A stretch of 64,000 bases of DNA from Clostridiales bacterium (GCA_004556925.1 SFFI01000011.1:18288-82287), one strand, 5' to 3'. Shown: positions 1 to 8,677, numbered from the stretch's first letter. The notes: generated by a model not told the origin, from the letters alone. Translations and numbers: made by a program.

Positions 1-1
1 T

Positions 2-463
2 TCCGGCTTTGCCCAGCTGAAAAAGTGGGAAGAAGCCGGGGTCAATATCGCCCTAGGTACAGATGGTGCTTCCTCAAACAATAATCTCAATATGCTGGAA
101 GAAGTCCACCTGGCTTCTCTGCTGCAAAAGGGCGTAAGTAGGGACCCTGCTTTTATGAGTCCCAGCCAAAGTTTGGCCTACGCCACTTGGGGTGGAGCTA
201 AAGCCCAAGGCAGGGGAGACCTCGGCCGTATTTATGAGGGAGCGCCGGCTGACCTGATGTTGGTAGATTTGGACCATTATCAAACCCAGCCCCTCTTTGA
301 CCCCTTGGCCAACTTCCTCTATGCGGCGGACCGGCAGCAAATTGTGCTCACCATGGTGGCAGGCAAGGTCCTCTATCGGGAGGGCGAGTTCAAGACGATC
401 GATATAGAGCAGGCAGCCTACCAAGTGGAAAAAATTGCCAAGTCTAAGGCAAATTCTTTATAA
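2..463 (+). CDS. Amidohydrolase, C-terminal part (MtaD/SsnA-type deaminase), 5' end outside the window
   Basis: This is the 3' end of a gene whose start lies before the window. The reading frame is open from base 2. It contains GTDGASSNNNLNMLEE, the metal-binding Asp segment typical of 5'-methylthioadenosine/S-adenosylhomocysteine deaminases and related amidohydrolases. It ends with the usual C-terminal beta region (GAPADLMLVDLD, then VAGKVLYREGEF). Members deaminate purine-type or other cyclic amidine substrates in the cytoplasm. The exact substrate cannot be told from this fragment. A nucleoside-type ABC transporter follows two genes downstream, which fits purine salvage, but that link is inference. 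The stop is TAA, 30 bases before the next gene. Confidence 0.82.
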   Translation, partial: SGFAQLKKWEEAGVNIALGTDGASSNNNLNMLEEVHLASLLQKGVSRDPAFMSPSQSLAYATWGGAKAQGRGDLGRIYEGAPADLMLVDLDHYQTQPLFDPLANFLYAADRQQIVLTMVAGKVLYREGEFKTIDIEQAAYQVEKIAKSKANSL

Positions 464-493
464 TTACAGTCTATTCTAGGAGGATATTATTTT

Positions 494-2422
494 ATGAATA
501 TTTCGCGGCATATGGGGCGGAGCTTACTGGGTCTAGCCCTCTGTTTCGTCTTAATCATAAGTATGGCCCCCTGGGTCTTTGCCACAGACGCTGTGGATAT
601 GGAGACAGAAAGCCTAGAGGAAAACCTGGACCCTGACCAGATTAGCCAGGGCCAGATTCAAGATTTTGATATAGCGGGTACGGCTTACTATGACGAAGCC
701 AGAAGTCTCTTGACGATGGTTAACGACCTGCGGGCCAGCCTGGGCATTGCGCCTTTGGCCTTCAATATGCAACTGGAAGACCTAGCGCTTTTAAGAGCAG
801 CCGAGACCTCGATTTATTGGAGCCATATGCGGCCAGACGGCAGCTATCTGTACGAGACCGACAAAAATGTAGATGGGGAAAATATTCAGTCTGGCATTGC
901 CAAGGCGGAAAGCGTCTTTAATGCCTGGCTTAACTCTCCAGGTCATTATGAGAATATGGTAAACCCCGAATACAAATCTATCGGTATTGGGGCCTATGCT
1001 TCTGTTCACGGCGAGCCTGCCCGTTGGTGGGCCCAGGTTTTCTCACGAAGCTTGGAGGAAACCACCATGCCAGACCGGCAAAATGGGGCCACAGTCGTGC
1101 AGAGAATCCGTGTGAACCCTGATTTCTTAGCCATGAAGGTGCTCACAGGTGGCCAAATCAATACTAGCCTGACCAGTGCGGACTTTGGTCAAAAATCTAT
1201 CTTGCGCCTGCAGGTGGGGGACCAAGCCCAGCTGTACGGCATGCTTCATTACAAAGTATCCGAGCCGACTGATTGGCCGGGGTCTGTGCCTCAAGAGGCT
1301 CTGGTTTGGGAAAATACCAGTCCCAGCGTGATTACACTGGAGGCTTGCGGCAAGCTGACGGCAGAAGCTGTGGGCGAGGCCACCGTTACTGTCTCCCACC
1401 GCGACATTCCAGGCCTCACGGCAAGCTTGCAGGTTCAAGTGCTGCCCGTGAAGCATGTCCGTCTGACCAGCTTACTCAATGCAGAGGCGTCGGAAGCCCT
1501 CTTCCAGGAGATTCAGACCGTGTATGCGGCCAAAGCTCCGGTGGAGGCTTTTGCCGGAGAAAGCACCCCAGAGGCCAACAAGGAGAAGGAGATGGTTTAC
1601 CGCTTCTATGACCAGCTGGGCACGACCCCTGAACTCCAGGAGACAGCCCTGCAACTGTCCAAGCAATATAGCCTCTTCCTCTTCCCGGACAGTTTGGAAA
1701 GCCTCCCAGGCTTGGGCCAAATTGTCGAAAACTTTGCCGGTAAGCAAAGGATCTTTTGGCAGACCTTCAGCGATCTGGACAGCCCCGAGGATCAAACGCT
1801 ACAAGTCCCTGGTTGGGCCAGGTCAGCCGCCGCTATTGTTTTAGATTCTGCTGGCCATAACCTGCGGATGCTCCTCTATTCAGATGCTCCGCCCACGGCT
1901 ACAACGCAAGTCTTGACGGATCTCCTGGATCCCGCTCGCCTGGCGATTTCTTCTGTGGATCCCTTTCAATTGACCTATGATGTGGATCTCTTTGCGGACC
2001 GGGACGATTTCTACCTGGCCTTTGCGGACAACTACCAACCTATCCAGCAATTGGACTTGTCTGACCTCCAATCGGCTAAGCTGATGCACAACCTCCAGGG
2101 CCAGATTGTGTACCGGCCTCAGCTCTTTTTGGCCCGCACCGAGCCTGGTCCCTTCCCCCCGGCAGAGCCGGATTTTTCCGCTGTGCTCTATGAGGTTGAC
2201 CAGCCCGAACTTGCCAGTTTTGACGAAGCGGGCAATCTGGTCATCAAGGGTGCAGGTAGTTTTAACCTGCGCGCCGACTTTGTTGACCCCGTCAGCAACC
2301 AGGTCTTGGCTTCGGCTACTCTCCTGGTGAATAACTATATCTCTATTGAGCCTGTGGCGGCAGAAAGCACCCAGGCCACTCAAGCCGCTCCGGAAGTCAC
2401 GGAAATTGATCCGGAGCCTTAG
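494..2422 (+). CDS. Secreted CAP (SCP/PR-1) domain protein with a Big-like region
   Basis: A 642-residue exported protein. A signal peptide is visible (basic start, hydrophobic LLGLALCFVLIISMAPW, Ala at about residue 30). A CAP domain lies at about residues 68-190, with recognisable HMRPDGS, GENIQSG, FNAWLNSPGHYENM and WWAQVFS. Residues about 225-315 resemble a bacterial Ig-like (Big_2) domain. The remaining C-terminal half is not recognised. CAP proteins are extracellular and of varied function, so no activity is claimed. No sortase motif or membrane anchor is seen at the C-terminus, which is Pro/Glu/Thr-rich. The ATG is preceded by AGGAGGAT. It lies in line with the amidohydrolase and the ABC genes and may be co-transcribed with them. 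Confidence 0.85.
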   Translation: MNISRHMGRSLLGLALCFVLIISMAPWVFATDAVDMETESLEENLDPDQISQGQIQDFDIAGTAYYDEARSLLTMVNDLRASLGIAPLAFNMQLEDLALLRAAETSIYWSHMRPDGSYLYETDKNVDGENIQSGIAKAESVFNAWLNSPGHYENMVNPEYKSIGIGAYASVHGEPARWWAQVFSRSLEETTMPDRQNGATVVQRIRVNPDFLAMKVLTGGQINTSLTSADFGQKSILRLQVGDQAQLYGMLHYKVSEPTDWPGSVPQEALVWENTSPSVITLEACGKLTAEAVGEATVTVSHRDIPGLTASLQVQVLPVKHVRLTSLLNAEASEALFQEIQTVYAAKAPVEAFAGESTPEANKEKEMVYRFYDQLGTTPELQETALQLSKQYSLFLFPDSLESLPGLGQIVENFAGKQRIFWQTFSDLDSPEDQTLQVPGWARSAAAIVLDSAGHNLRMLLYSDAPPTATTQVLTDLLDPARLAISSVDPFQLTYDVDLFADRDDFYLAFADNYQPIQQLDLSDLQSAKLMHNLQGQIVYRPQLFLARTEPGPFPPAEPDFSAVLYEVDQPELASFDEAGNLVIKGAGSFNLRADFVDPVSNQVLASATLLVNNYISIEPVAAESTQATQAAPEVTEIDPEP

Positions 2423-2459
2423 ACCCGACGCCTAGGGCCTAGCAGAGGAGGTGTATCTA

Positions 2460-3974
2460 GTGGAAAACGTAGTAGAGATGCGGGGTGTGAGTAAATTTTT
2501 TCCCGGCATTGTGGCGAATGACAAGGTGAACTTTGACCTGGCCAAGGGTGAAATTCATGCCCTCCTGGGGGAGAACGGGGCAGGGAAATCGACCCTGATG
2601 TCTATCCTCTTTGGTATCTACCGGCCTGACGAAGGCAAAATTTTCGTTAAGGGCCAAGAGGTAGAGATCACTAGCCCCAATAAGGCCCACGACTTGGGCA
2701 TCGGTATGGTGCACCAGCACTTTAAATTGGTAGAAAATTTCACTGTTACCCAGAATATTATGCTGGGCCGCGAGACCACCAAGGGTCTCTTTTTGGACCA
2801 GGATGCGGCCAGAAAACGCGTAATAGCCTTGTCAGAACAGTATGGCCTTAATGTGGATCCCGATGCCAAAATTGAGGACGTCTCCGTAGGGATGCAACAG
2901 CGGGTGGAAATCCTCAAGGTCCTCTACCGCGATGCTGATATCATTATCTTAGACGAGCCTACGGCGGTTTTAACGCCGCAAGAAATTGATGAGCTGATGG
3001 CCATCCTGCGCAACTTCTGTGCGGAGGGGAAATCAGTTATCCTCATTACCCACAAGCTCAAAGAAATCATGGCCGTGGCCGACCGCGTGACGGTCCTGCG
3101 TAGAGGGAAATATATTACGACGGCCCAGACCTCAGAAACGAGTGAGGCGGACTTGGCCTCTCTGATGGTAGGCCGGCCGGTTTCTTTTGAGATTGCTAAA
3201 GCGCCCGCCAAGCTAGGGGAGACGGTCTTATCTGTGCAAGACCTCAAGGTACGAGATGCCCGTGGCCACCTGGCCCTGAAAGGCGTGAACTTGGAGGTCA
3301 AGGCGGGAGAAATCCTGGGCCTGGCCGGGGTAGATGGCAATGGGCAGAGTGAATTACTAGAGGCTATTGCCGGCCTTAGCCCCGTCGAAGCGGGCCAGAT
3401 TCAGCTCTTAGGCCAGGATATCACCAACGTGCCGATTCGCGACCGCACGGAACAGGGGCTGGCCCATATCCCTGCCGACCGGCAAAAGTTTGGCCTCGTC
3501 TTGCAATATTCCCTGGCCGAAAATTATATTTTGACCAATTATTATCAGGATCCTTATAGTATTCGAGGCTTCCTGCAAAAGGCCGCGATCTCCCACCATG
3601 CGGAGGAGCTTTCTGCCCAGTTTGATGTGCGGTCCGGCGAGGGCATCCGTTCCCTGGCGGGACAGCTCTCAGGCGGTAACCAGCAGAAGGCAATCATTGC
3701 ACGCGAGTTTTCTTCCCAACCCAAGCTCCTGCTCTGTGCCCAGCCTACGCGCGGGCTTGACGTTGGCGCGATTGAGTATATCCATAATCAACTGGTAAAG
3801 CTCCGTGACCAGGGGGTAGGCATCCTGCTCTTGAGCTTTGAACTCGATGAAATCCTCAGTTTATCCGACCGCATCGTAGTCATGTACGGTGGCCAAATCT
3901 CTGGTGAGGTACAGGGCGATGCTACCAACGAACGCGAACTAGGCCTCATGATGGTCGGTTCTTGGGAAAAGTAG
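2460..3974 (+). CDS. Nucleoside-type ABC transporter ATP-binding protein (duplicated ATPase, NupO/YufO-like)
   Basis: A double ATPase of about 504 residues that should energise uptake through the two following permeases. First half: Walker A GENGAGKST, an ABC-signature position with the degenerate SVGMQQRVEI, Walker B IIILDEPTAVL. Second half: degenerate Walker A GVDGNGQSE, signature LSGGNQQK, Walker B LLLCAQPTRGLDVG. This two-domain form with one degenerate site is typical of sugar and BmpA-type nucleoside importers. I place the start at the GTG at 2460, because an upstream GTG at 2451 lies inside the Shine-Dalgarno sequence AGGAGGTG (2446-2452). The spacing from 2460 is then normal. No BmpA-like binding lipoprotein is in the window, although such systems need one. 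Confidence 0.9.
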   Translation: MENVVEMRGVSKFFPGIVANDKVNFDLAKGEIHALLGENGAGKSTLMSILFGIYRPDEGKIFVKGQEVEITSPNKAHDLGIGMVHQHFKLVENFTVTQNIMLGRETTKGLFLDQDAARKRVIALSEQYGLNVDPDAKIEDVSVGMQQRVEILKVLYRDADIIILDEPTAVLTPQEIDELMAILRNFCAEGKSVILITHKLKEIMAVADRVTVLRRGKYITTAQTSETSEADLASLMVGRPVSFEIAKAPAKLGETVLSVQDLKVRDARGHLALKGVNLEVKAGEILGLAGVDGNGQSELLEAIAGLSPVEAGQIQLLGQDITNVPIRDRTEQGLAHIPADRQKFGLVLQYSLAENYILTNYYQDPYSIRGFLQKAAISHHAEELSAQFDVRSGEGIRSLAGQLSGGNQQKAIIAREFSSQPKLLLCAQPTRGLDVGAIEYIHNQLVKLRDQGVGILLLSFELDEILSLSDRIVVMYGGQISGEVQGDATNERELGLMMVGSWEK

Positions 3975-3983
3975 GAGGGGCCT

Positions 3984-5186
3984 ATGGCAGAAGTAGAACT
4001 CAAGAAAACGAAGAAGCACAAGAGTTTGGCTAAGTCTGAAAATGGCCGTCTGATTCTGACGGCTCTGATTGCTATAGTCCTGGCCTTCTTGGTGGCTATC
4101 CTTGTCATGCTGGCAACCGGCATTAAACCAGGCAACTTTTTTTCTGCCCTGCTCCGTACCTTTACCGGTTTGGACTTTAGCAAGGCAGGTACCGACGCCT
4201 TTTTTAAGCCCCGTTATGTGGGTGAATTTATTCAAATCTCATTGCCGCTGATTATGACAGGCTTGTCCTTAGGCTTTGCCTACCGCTGTGGCCTCTTTAA
4301 TATCGGAGCAGAAGGCCAGGTCATTGCCGGTATTTTGGGCGCTAACCTGGTCGCTATCTTGGTTCCCTGGCAGTCCAAATCCCTAGCTGTTCTGGCTGTC
4401 CTGGCGGCCGGCCTTTTTGGCGCCCTCTGGGCCCTGATCCCAGGCCTCCTCAAGGCCCACCTTGGGGTATCGGAGGTTGTGTCTACTATCATGTTTAACT
4501 ACATGGCCATTTACCTGTCTAACGCCGTGCTCAAGGCCTTGCCGGGCTCTAATACCCAGCGGACCATTGACCTGCCAGACCAGGCCATGCTGACCTCCCC
4601 TTGGCTGCGGGAAATTACAGGCAACTCCCGTCTCCACTGGGGAATTCTCATTATCTTGATTTGTATACCTCTTTACAATATCCTGCTCAACCGGACCAGC
4701 TTTGGCTATGAAATTAGGGCCGTCGGCTTTAACCGAGATGCCGCCCGCTATGCCGGCATGAAGGTCAAGAGCCGGATTGTTGCCTCCATGATGATTTCAG
4801 GCCTTTTTGCCGGTCTAGCTGGTGCTTGCCTGGCCCTGGGAACCTTCAAATATGGCCGCATCCTGCCAGGCTTTGAAAACTATGGTTTTGATGGTATTGC
4901 TGTCGGCCTTCTGGGAGGCACCAAAGGGGTGGGCATTCTCTTAGCTGGCCTCCTCATGGGTGGCCTGAGATCGGGCCAAGCCCTCATGCAAGCACAGCGC
5001 GTCCCCTTGGAAATTGCCCAGATTGTCTCCGCCCTCATCGTGCTCTTTGTAGCCATGCAGAAGGCGATTGACTTTATCCTGTCCCGCATGGCCAAAAAAC
5101 GCCGCTTGGAGGCCCAGGAGATGAAAACCCAGGAGGCAGCCGATAATAATCCCAAGCCTGCCAAAGAAGAGGAGGGAGGTAAATAA
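3984..5186 (+). CDS. ABC transporter permease, first subunit (BPD_transp_2; NupP/YufP-like)
   Basis: A 400-residue polytopic membrane protein with about eight to ten hydrophobic segments. It carries the family signature GLFNIGAEGQVIAGILGA and the cytoplasmic coupling region RAVGFNRDAARYAGM. The C-terminal tail after residue 365 is charged and low in complexity. It pairs with the next gene to form the translocation channel of a nucleoside-type importer; the substrate is inferred only from family membership. Start ATG with TAGGAGGGG upstream, ten bases after the ATPase stop. Its stop TAA overlaps the ATG of the second permease by one base, a sign of translational coupling. Confidence 0.9.
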   Translation: MAEVELKKTKKHKSLAKSENGRLILTALIAIVLAFLVAILVMLATGIKPGNFFSALLRTFTGLDFSKAGTDAFFKPRYVGEFIQISLPLIMTGLSLGFAYRCGLFNIGAEGQVIAGILGANLVAILVPWQSKSLAVLAVLAAGLFGALWALIPGLLKAHLGVSEVVSTIMFNYMAIYLSNAVLKALPGSNTQRTIDLPDQAMLTSPWLREITGNSRLHWGILIILICIPLYNILLNRTSFGYEIRAVGFNRDAARYAGMKVKSRIVASMMISGLFAGLAGACLALGTFKYGRILPGFENYGFDGIAVGLLGGTKGVGILLAGLLMGGLRSGQALMQAQRVPLEIAQIVSALIVLFVAMQKAIDFILSRMAKKRRLEAQEMKTQEAADNNPKPAKEEEGGK

Positions 5187-6133
5187 TGGAACTCTTTAGC
5201 TCAATGTTTGTCTTGGCCCTGATTTACTCGACCCCGATTATTTTGGCGGCTACAGGTGTGCTCTATTCTGAGCGGTCAGGCGTTACCAATATCGCAATCG
5301 AAGGCGTCATGGTTATGGGGGCTTTTGTGGCAGCCACCATCCTCTACTATACAGAGGCCAGCATGGGCGACTTCGCTCCCTGGCTGTCTATCCTCTTAGC
5401 AGGCTTAGCGGGCATTATTTATTCCAGCATCCACGCCTTTATTTCCATTGATCTAGAAGGTGACCAGACCATTTCTGGTACAGCCTTAAACATGCTTGCG
5501 CCTGCGCTAGGGGTTTACCTCTGCCAAATTATTTTTGGTCAACAAAGGTCACAAGCCTTCCAAAGAGGCTTTGTCAAAACCACCGTTCCCGGCCTGAGTG
5601 AGATTCCGCTTATCGGGAGACTTTTCTTCTCGAACATTTATCCCACCTTTTTCCTGGCCTTGGCGGTGGTCATCCTGACCTATATCATCTTATGGAAGAC
5701 CCCCCTGGGCCTGCGGCTTCGGGCGGCAGGTGAACACCCCGCTGCAGTAGACAGCCTCGGTATTTCAGTGCGTAAACTCCGCTATGGTGGCGTCCTAACC
5801 TCAGGTTTCCTAGGCGGTATGGCCGGTGGCATCATGGTCTTAACCCAATCCACGCAATTCACCGCCAGCTCCATCCACGGTATGGGCTTTATCTCCATCG
5901 CTGCCCTTATCTTTGGTCGCTGGAATCCTTGGGGCGTCTTGGGCGCAAGCTTTTTCTTTGGCTTCTCCCAGATATTTGGCATTTATTCGCGGGATGTCCC
6001 CCTCTTTGCCAACATTCCCCAAGAAGTCTTCCAAGCCCTGCCCTATGCCCTAACAGTTCTGGCCCTGCTCTTCTTCAGCCGCAAGTCCGCAGCCCCCAAG
6101 GCCGTAGGCATACCCTACAAGGCCAGTAACTAA
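5186..6133 (+). CDS. ABC transporter permease, second subunit (BPD_transp_2; NupQ/YufQ-like)
   Basis: A 315-residue polytopic membrane protein. It has the conserved YSERSGVTNIAIEGVMVMGAF near the start and RAAGEHPAAVDSLGI in the coupling loop, as expected for the shorter permease of BmpA/Nup-type systems. It overlaps the previous stop by one base (TAATG). The last codons (PYKASN, stop) are partly duplicated 72 bases downstream, in front of the terminator (see the repeat at 6109-6207). It is the last gene before a 2-kb non-coding repeat region. Confidence 0.9.
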   Translation: MELFSSMFVLALIYSTPIILAATGVLYSERSGVTNIAIEGVMVMGAFVAATILYYTEASMGDFAPWLSILLAGLAGIIYSSIHAFISIDLEGDQTISGTALNMLAPALGVYLCQIIFGQQRSQAFQRGFVKTTVPGLSEIPLIGRLFFSNIYPTFFLALAVVILTYIILWKTPLGLRLRAAGEHPAAVDSLGISVRKLRYGGVLTSGFLGGMAGGIMVLTQSTQFTASSIHGMGFISIAALIFGRWNPWGVLGASFFFGFSQIFGIYSRDVPLFANIPQEVFQALPYALTVLALLFFSRKSAAPKAVGIPYKASN

Positions 6134-6207
6134 GAGCTGGCGGAGCCTATCACGGGATACCGTGATTAGGTCCGGGTAGACATGCCCTACAAGGCTAGTA
6201 ACTAAGA
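6109..6207. repeat. Direct duplication of the 3' end of the second permease gene
   Basis: A 27-bp segment covering the last codons and stop of the permease gene (6109-6135) is repeated at 6181-6207 with 25 of 27 bases identical. The offset is 72 bases. Between the copies lies a small hairpin (CCTATCACGG pairing with CCGTGATTAGG, one bulged T). The second copy is followed directly by the terminator. This resembles the tandem duplication at the 3' end of phoH in the same window. Confidence 0.75.
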
Positions 6208-6210
6208 AGT

Positions 6211-6264
6211 TGGGGTCCTGCCCACAGCCTCCAAGAGGCTTGCTGGCCGGACCCCACTTTTTCC
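6211..6264 (+). terminator. Rho-independent terminator of the ABC permease operon
   Basis: The stem TGGGGTCC (6211-6218) pairs perfectly with GGACCCCA (6249-6256), with further pairing possible in the loop, and is followed by CTTTTTCC. It sits at the end of the transporter operon and separates it from the repeat region. Confidence 0.8.
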
Positions 6265-6272
6265 TCATTTTC

Positions 6273-6552
6273 GCTCAGTACATCCAACTTCCTCTTTCTC
6301 GCTCAGCACATCAAACTTCCTCTTTCTCGCTCAGCACATCCAACTTCCTCTTTCTCACTCAGTACATCCAATTTTCTCTTTCTCGCTCAGCACATCCAAT
6401 CTCCTCTTTCTCGCTCAGCACATCCAACCTCCTCTTTCTCACTCAGTACATCCAATTTCATCTTTCTCACTTAGTACATCCAACTTGCTCTTTCTCGCTC
6501 AGTACATCCAACTTGCTCTTTCTCGCTCAGTACATCCAACTTCCTCATTTAT
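6273..6552. repeat. 28-bp tandem repeat array, 10 units
   Basis: Ten exact-period units start at 6273, 6301, 6329, 6357, 6385, 6413, 6441, 6469, 6497 and 6525. The core of each unit is CTCAGTACATCCAACTTCCT, followed by CTTTCTCG, with a few substitutions between units. There are no unique spacers, so it is not a CRISPR array. The unit resembles the outer flank of the adjacent palindromic element (TACATCCAACTTCCTCATTT), so it may have grown from that flank. Confidence 0.95.
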
Positions 6553-6732
6553 CTTACAAGTTTGCAGCTTTTGTACGCCCAAATTTTCTGAAAGTCGGGT
6601 TAAGCTGGATTTTTCCCGCAAAATAGCCCTAAAAGGGTATGTTTTATACAAATATACATCTCTGCGTTGGAATTTATACATTAAGGAGGAGAAAAAGTGG
6701 CCAGGGAGGTACATTATCTGCAAACTTGTAAG
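6553..6732 (-). mobile_element. 180-bp MITE-like element with 15-bp terminal inverted repeats, copy E1
   Basis: It begins with CTTACAAGTTTGCAG (6553-6567) and ends with the perfect reverse complement CTGCAAACTTGTAAG (6718-6732). Imperfect inverted pairing continues outward for about 20 bases. The interior matches, in reverse orientation, the copies at 30214-30394 and 46521-46701, including the TTTATACA motifs. It has no coding capacity. A non-autonomous mobile element or a structured palindromic repeat both fit. No flanking target duplication could be identified. Confidence 0.7.
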
Positions 6733-6816
6733 AAAATCCGGAAAGTTGAAGTAGTTAGGGCTTTGGGCCTTTTTACGTCCTGCCTTGCTTTCCTATTATT
6801 TCGGTTTTCGTGGATT

Positions 6817-6975
6817 TCGGACAAGTTTGCAAGTAATGGATGAATCCGAGCGGCCAAAGCATCCATTACTTGCGGATTTGCCCTCGACACCATCCACTAG
6901 TTGCAAAAATGTCCGGCGTCCCACCCATTAGTTGCAAAAATGCCCGAGAATCCAGAATTCCGAAAGTCAAGTCCG
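6817..6975. repeat. ATTACTTGC block, copy A
   Basis: Contains GCAAGTAATGGATG followed by CATCCATTACTTGC in inverted orientation, then two further related motifs (CATCCACTAGTTGCAAAAATG and CCATTAGTTGCAAAAATGCC, both close to the same core), ending in CCAGAATTCCGAAAGTC. Homologous blocks lie at 34607-34752 (same strand) and 46195-46372 (opposite strand). No gene is seen in it. Confidence 0.8.
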
Positions 6976-7571
6976 CCAAATCAGGGGTTTGCCAACCTTT
7001 TTTCGGCTCGCATTTGCTTGGGGAGGCCAAATAATGGTTGGCAAATCCTCCAAATCAGCACTATGCCAACTCTTTTCGGGGCAACTCCAAGCAGGGACAG
7101 CAAAAAAAGAGTTGGCAATTCTGCTATATCAGGAGTTTGCCAACCTTTTTTGGCCCATTGGGCTGGATTAGTGACAGTTTTTGGTTGGCAAATCCGCTAA
7201 ATCAGGGGTTTGCCAACCCTTTTCGGCCCGGCCAGGCCGGTTTAGCGGCAGATTTTGGTTGGCAATTCCGTCAAATCAGGGGTTTGCCAACCCTTTTCGG
7301 GCCGGTAGGGCCGGTTTAACGGCAGATTTTGGTTGGCAAGTTCGCTTAATCAGTGGTTTGCCAACCTTTTTAGGGCCGGTAGGGCCGGTTTAACAGCAGA
7401 TTTTGGTTGGCAAGTCCGTCAAATCAGCACTTTGCCAACCTTTTTCCGGCCGGCAGGGCCGGTTTAGCGGCAGATTTTGGTTGGCAAGTCCGCCAAATCA
7501 GGGGTTTGCCAACCTTTTTCAGGCCGGCCGGTCCGGTTTAGCAGGATATTTAGGTTGGCAAGTTAGTCAAG
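6968..7571. repeat. 74-bp tandem repeat array, 8 units, each with a hairpin
   Basis: The motif GCCAACC recurs at 6991, 7065, 7139, 7212, 7286, 7360, 7434 and 7508, a period of 73-74 bp. In most units GGTTGGCAA is followed after about 18 bases by TTTGCCAACC and a T-run, so the transcript of either strand could form a terminator-like hairpin. A second small palindrome (GGCCGGTAGGGCCGG) lies between. Because 74 is not a multiple of three, the frames shift from unit to unit and a protein repeat is unlikely. Confidence 0.95.
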
Positions 7572-7574
7572 CCA

Positions 7575-8000
7575 CTAATAGTGTGTAAATTTGCCTTTGT
7601 TCATTTCACAAGGCCTCTAAGATGTCCCAGCAAATCACAAATATGGTGGAATATTGCATTTGCTCATTTCACAAGGCCTCTTAGACGTCCCAGCAAATCG
7701 CAAATATAGTGGAATGTTGCCTTTGCTCATCTCACAAGGCCTCTGAGCCGGCCCAGCAAATCAGAAGTATGTGGAATATTGTATTTGTCCATTTCACAAG
7801 CCTTTGGGCGGGGGGAAAAACCTAAAAAATATGGTGAAATGTGATAGTGGCTCAATTCACAATATTTATGCCCAGACCAGATAAGGAAATTATATGGTGA
7901 AATAGCATATTGAGTTATTTCACATGAATTCTGCTAGGGCCGGATAAGGCCAATTTATGGTGGAATGTCATAATACATTATTTGACATGAATTTCGGCCA
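7575..8000. repeat. About 63-bp tandem repeat array, 7 units
   Basis: CATTTCAC-like motifs recur at about 7602, 7665, 7728, 7790, 7853, 7916 and 7978 (period 62-63). Each unit joins a GTGGAAT or GTGAAAT motif to an inverted ATTTCAC motif. The first three units are well conserved (ending in GGCCTCT, then CCCAGCAAATC) and later units diverge. The same array, reverse-complemented with six units, is at 45455-45800. Confidence 0.85.
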
Positions 8001-8022
8001 AATAATTAAGGGAGGAAGGCAT

Positions 8023-8118
8023 GTGAAAAATGGCTTCCGCAATTTCCACAGCTAATTGGTTGAAGTCGAAGGGCGAAGGGCAGGGTAACCTGTGAAAAAT
8101 GGCTTCCGGAATTTCCAC
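8023..8118. repeat. Twin 27-bp imperfect palindromes
   Basis: GTGAAAAATGGCTTCCG followed by an AATTTCCAC arm occurs at 8023-8049 and again at 8092-8118, 69 bases apart and differing by one base in the centre. Each is an imperfect palindrome (GTGAAAAAT against ATTTCCAC). They lie just upstream of the GntR promoter, so they could be protein-binding sites or simply the edge of the repeat region. Confidence 0.6.
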
Positions 8119-8150
8119 TTTAGCTATCTTGCTTTTCTGGGATTTTAGAC

Positions 8151-8196
8151 TTGACCGCGGCCTGGCCTAAGTGTATTATGCTAACTATAACAGTTA
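8151..8196 (+). promoter_or_regulatory. Sigma-A type promoter with a palindromic operator candidate for the GntR/ABC operon
   Basis: TTGACC (8151-8156), a 17-base spacer and TATTAT (8174-8179). Directly after the -10 box lies the inverted repeat TAACT-ATAAC-AGTTA (8182-8196), well placed for autorepression by the GntR protein encoded next. Confidence 0.65.
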
Positions 8197-8213
8197 TGTC
8201 AGAAGGGGAAAAT

Positions 8214-8675
8214 ATGGCTATCTTCCAAATTGATCAACAAAGCCGTGTTCCCCTCTATGAGCAGCTCAAGCGCCAGGTTTTGAATCTGGCTGCCCTGGGC
8301 CTTTTAGAGGAAAACGAGCAAATGCCCTCAGTCCGCCAACTGGCTTCGGACTTAGGCATCAATCCTAACACGGTGCAAAAGGCTTATCGGGAACTGGAGA
8401 GAGATGGGCTGATCTACACCCTGCCTGGCCGGGGGAGCTTTTTAGCGGCTACGGATGCCCATGTAGATGCCATTAAAGAGGGGCTGATAGAGCGCTTGGG
8501 CGAGATTATTGAAATGGCTTTGCGGTCCGGCTTTTCGCAAAAGTTAATAGAAGACCTCTTTGCCAAGGCCATGGCCCAAAAGCTCCTGGAGCATATGTCT
8601 GAGGGGCCAGAGGGAGGCCAAAGGCCTGCAAGTCAGTCCCTAAGTAAGTCTCAGCATGAAGAAAGTGAAGCGTAA
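8214..8675 (+). CDS. GntR-family transcriptional regulator, YtrA type
   Basis: A 153-residue cytoplasmic regulator with a typical short YtrA architecture: an N-terminal winged helix (PLYEQLKRQVLNLAALG, then MPSVRQLASDLGINPNTVQKAYRELERDGLIYTLPGRGSF, where the recognition helix lies) and a short helical C-terminus for dimerisation. The start ATG at 8214 follows AGAAGGGG at normal spacing; longer in-frame starts upstream would overlap the promoter. It is the first gene of an operon with an ABC ATPase and two membrane proteins. YtrA-type regulators normally repress such ABC operons and respond to cell-envelope stress; that role is inferred here. Confidence 0.9.
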   Translation: MAIFQIDQQSRVPLYEQLKRQVLNLAALGLLEENEQMPSVRQLASDLGINPNTVQKAYRELERDGLIYTLPGRGSFLAATDAHVDAIKEGLIERLGEIIEMALRSGFSQKLIEDLFAKAMAQKLLEHMSEGPEGGQRPASQSLSKSQHEESEA

Positions 8676-8677
8676 AC

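Larger units (their letters stand above)
6273..8118. repeat. Composite non-coding repeat region, copy A
   Basis: Two kilobases without a credible gene between the permease terminator and the GntR promoter. In order they hold: ten 28-bp tandem units, a 180-bp element with terminal inverted repeats, a short spacer, a block rich in CATTACTTGC/GCAAGTAATG, eight 74-bp tandem units, seven approximately 63-bp units, and twin 27-bp palindromes. The same modules in the same order, reverse-complemented, form copy B at 45430-46850. Open frames here encode only repeated low-complexity peptides. The unit lengths 28 and 74 are not multiples of three, so no frame is kept from unit to unit. Confidence 0.85.

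Noticed and set aside
1472..2383. Long minus-strand and other-frame open frames inside the CAP-domain gene
   Set aside because: Shadows of a well-supported gene in G+C-biased codons.
6273..7571. CRISPR array
   Set aside because: Units follow each other directly without unique spacers and no cas genes are present.
6210..7588. Several open frames of 60-138 codons in the repeat region, encoding repeated peptides such as LSTSNFLFLTQYIQ and QGFANLF
   Set aside because: They lie wholly in 28- and 74-bp tandem repeats whose lengths are not multiples of three, lack Shine-Dalgarno sequences and occur in several frames at once.
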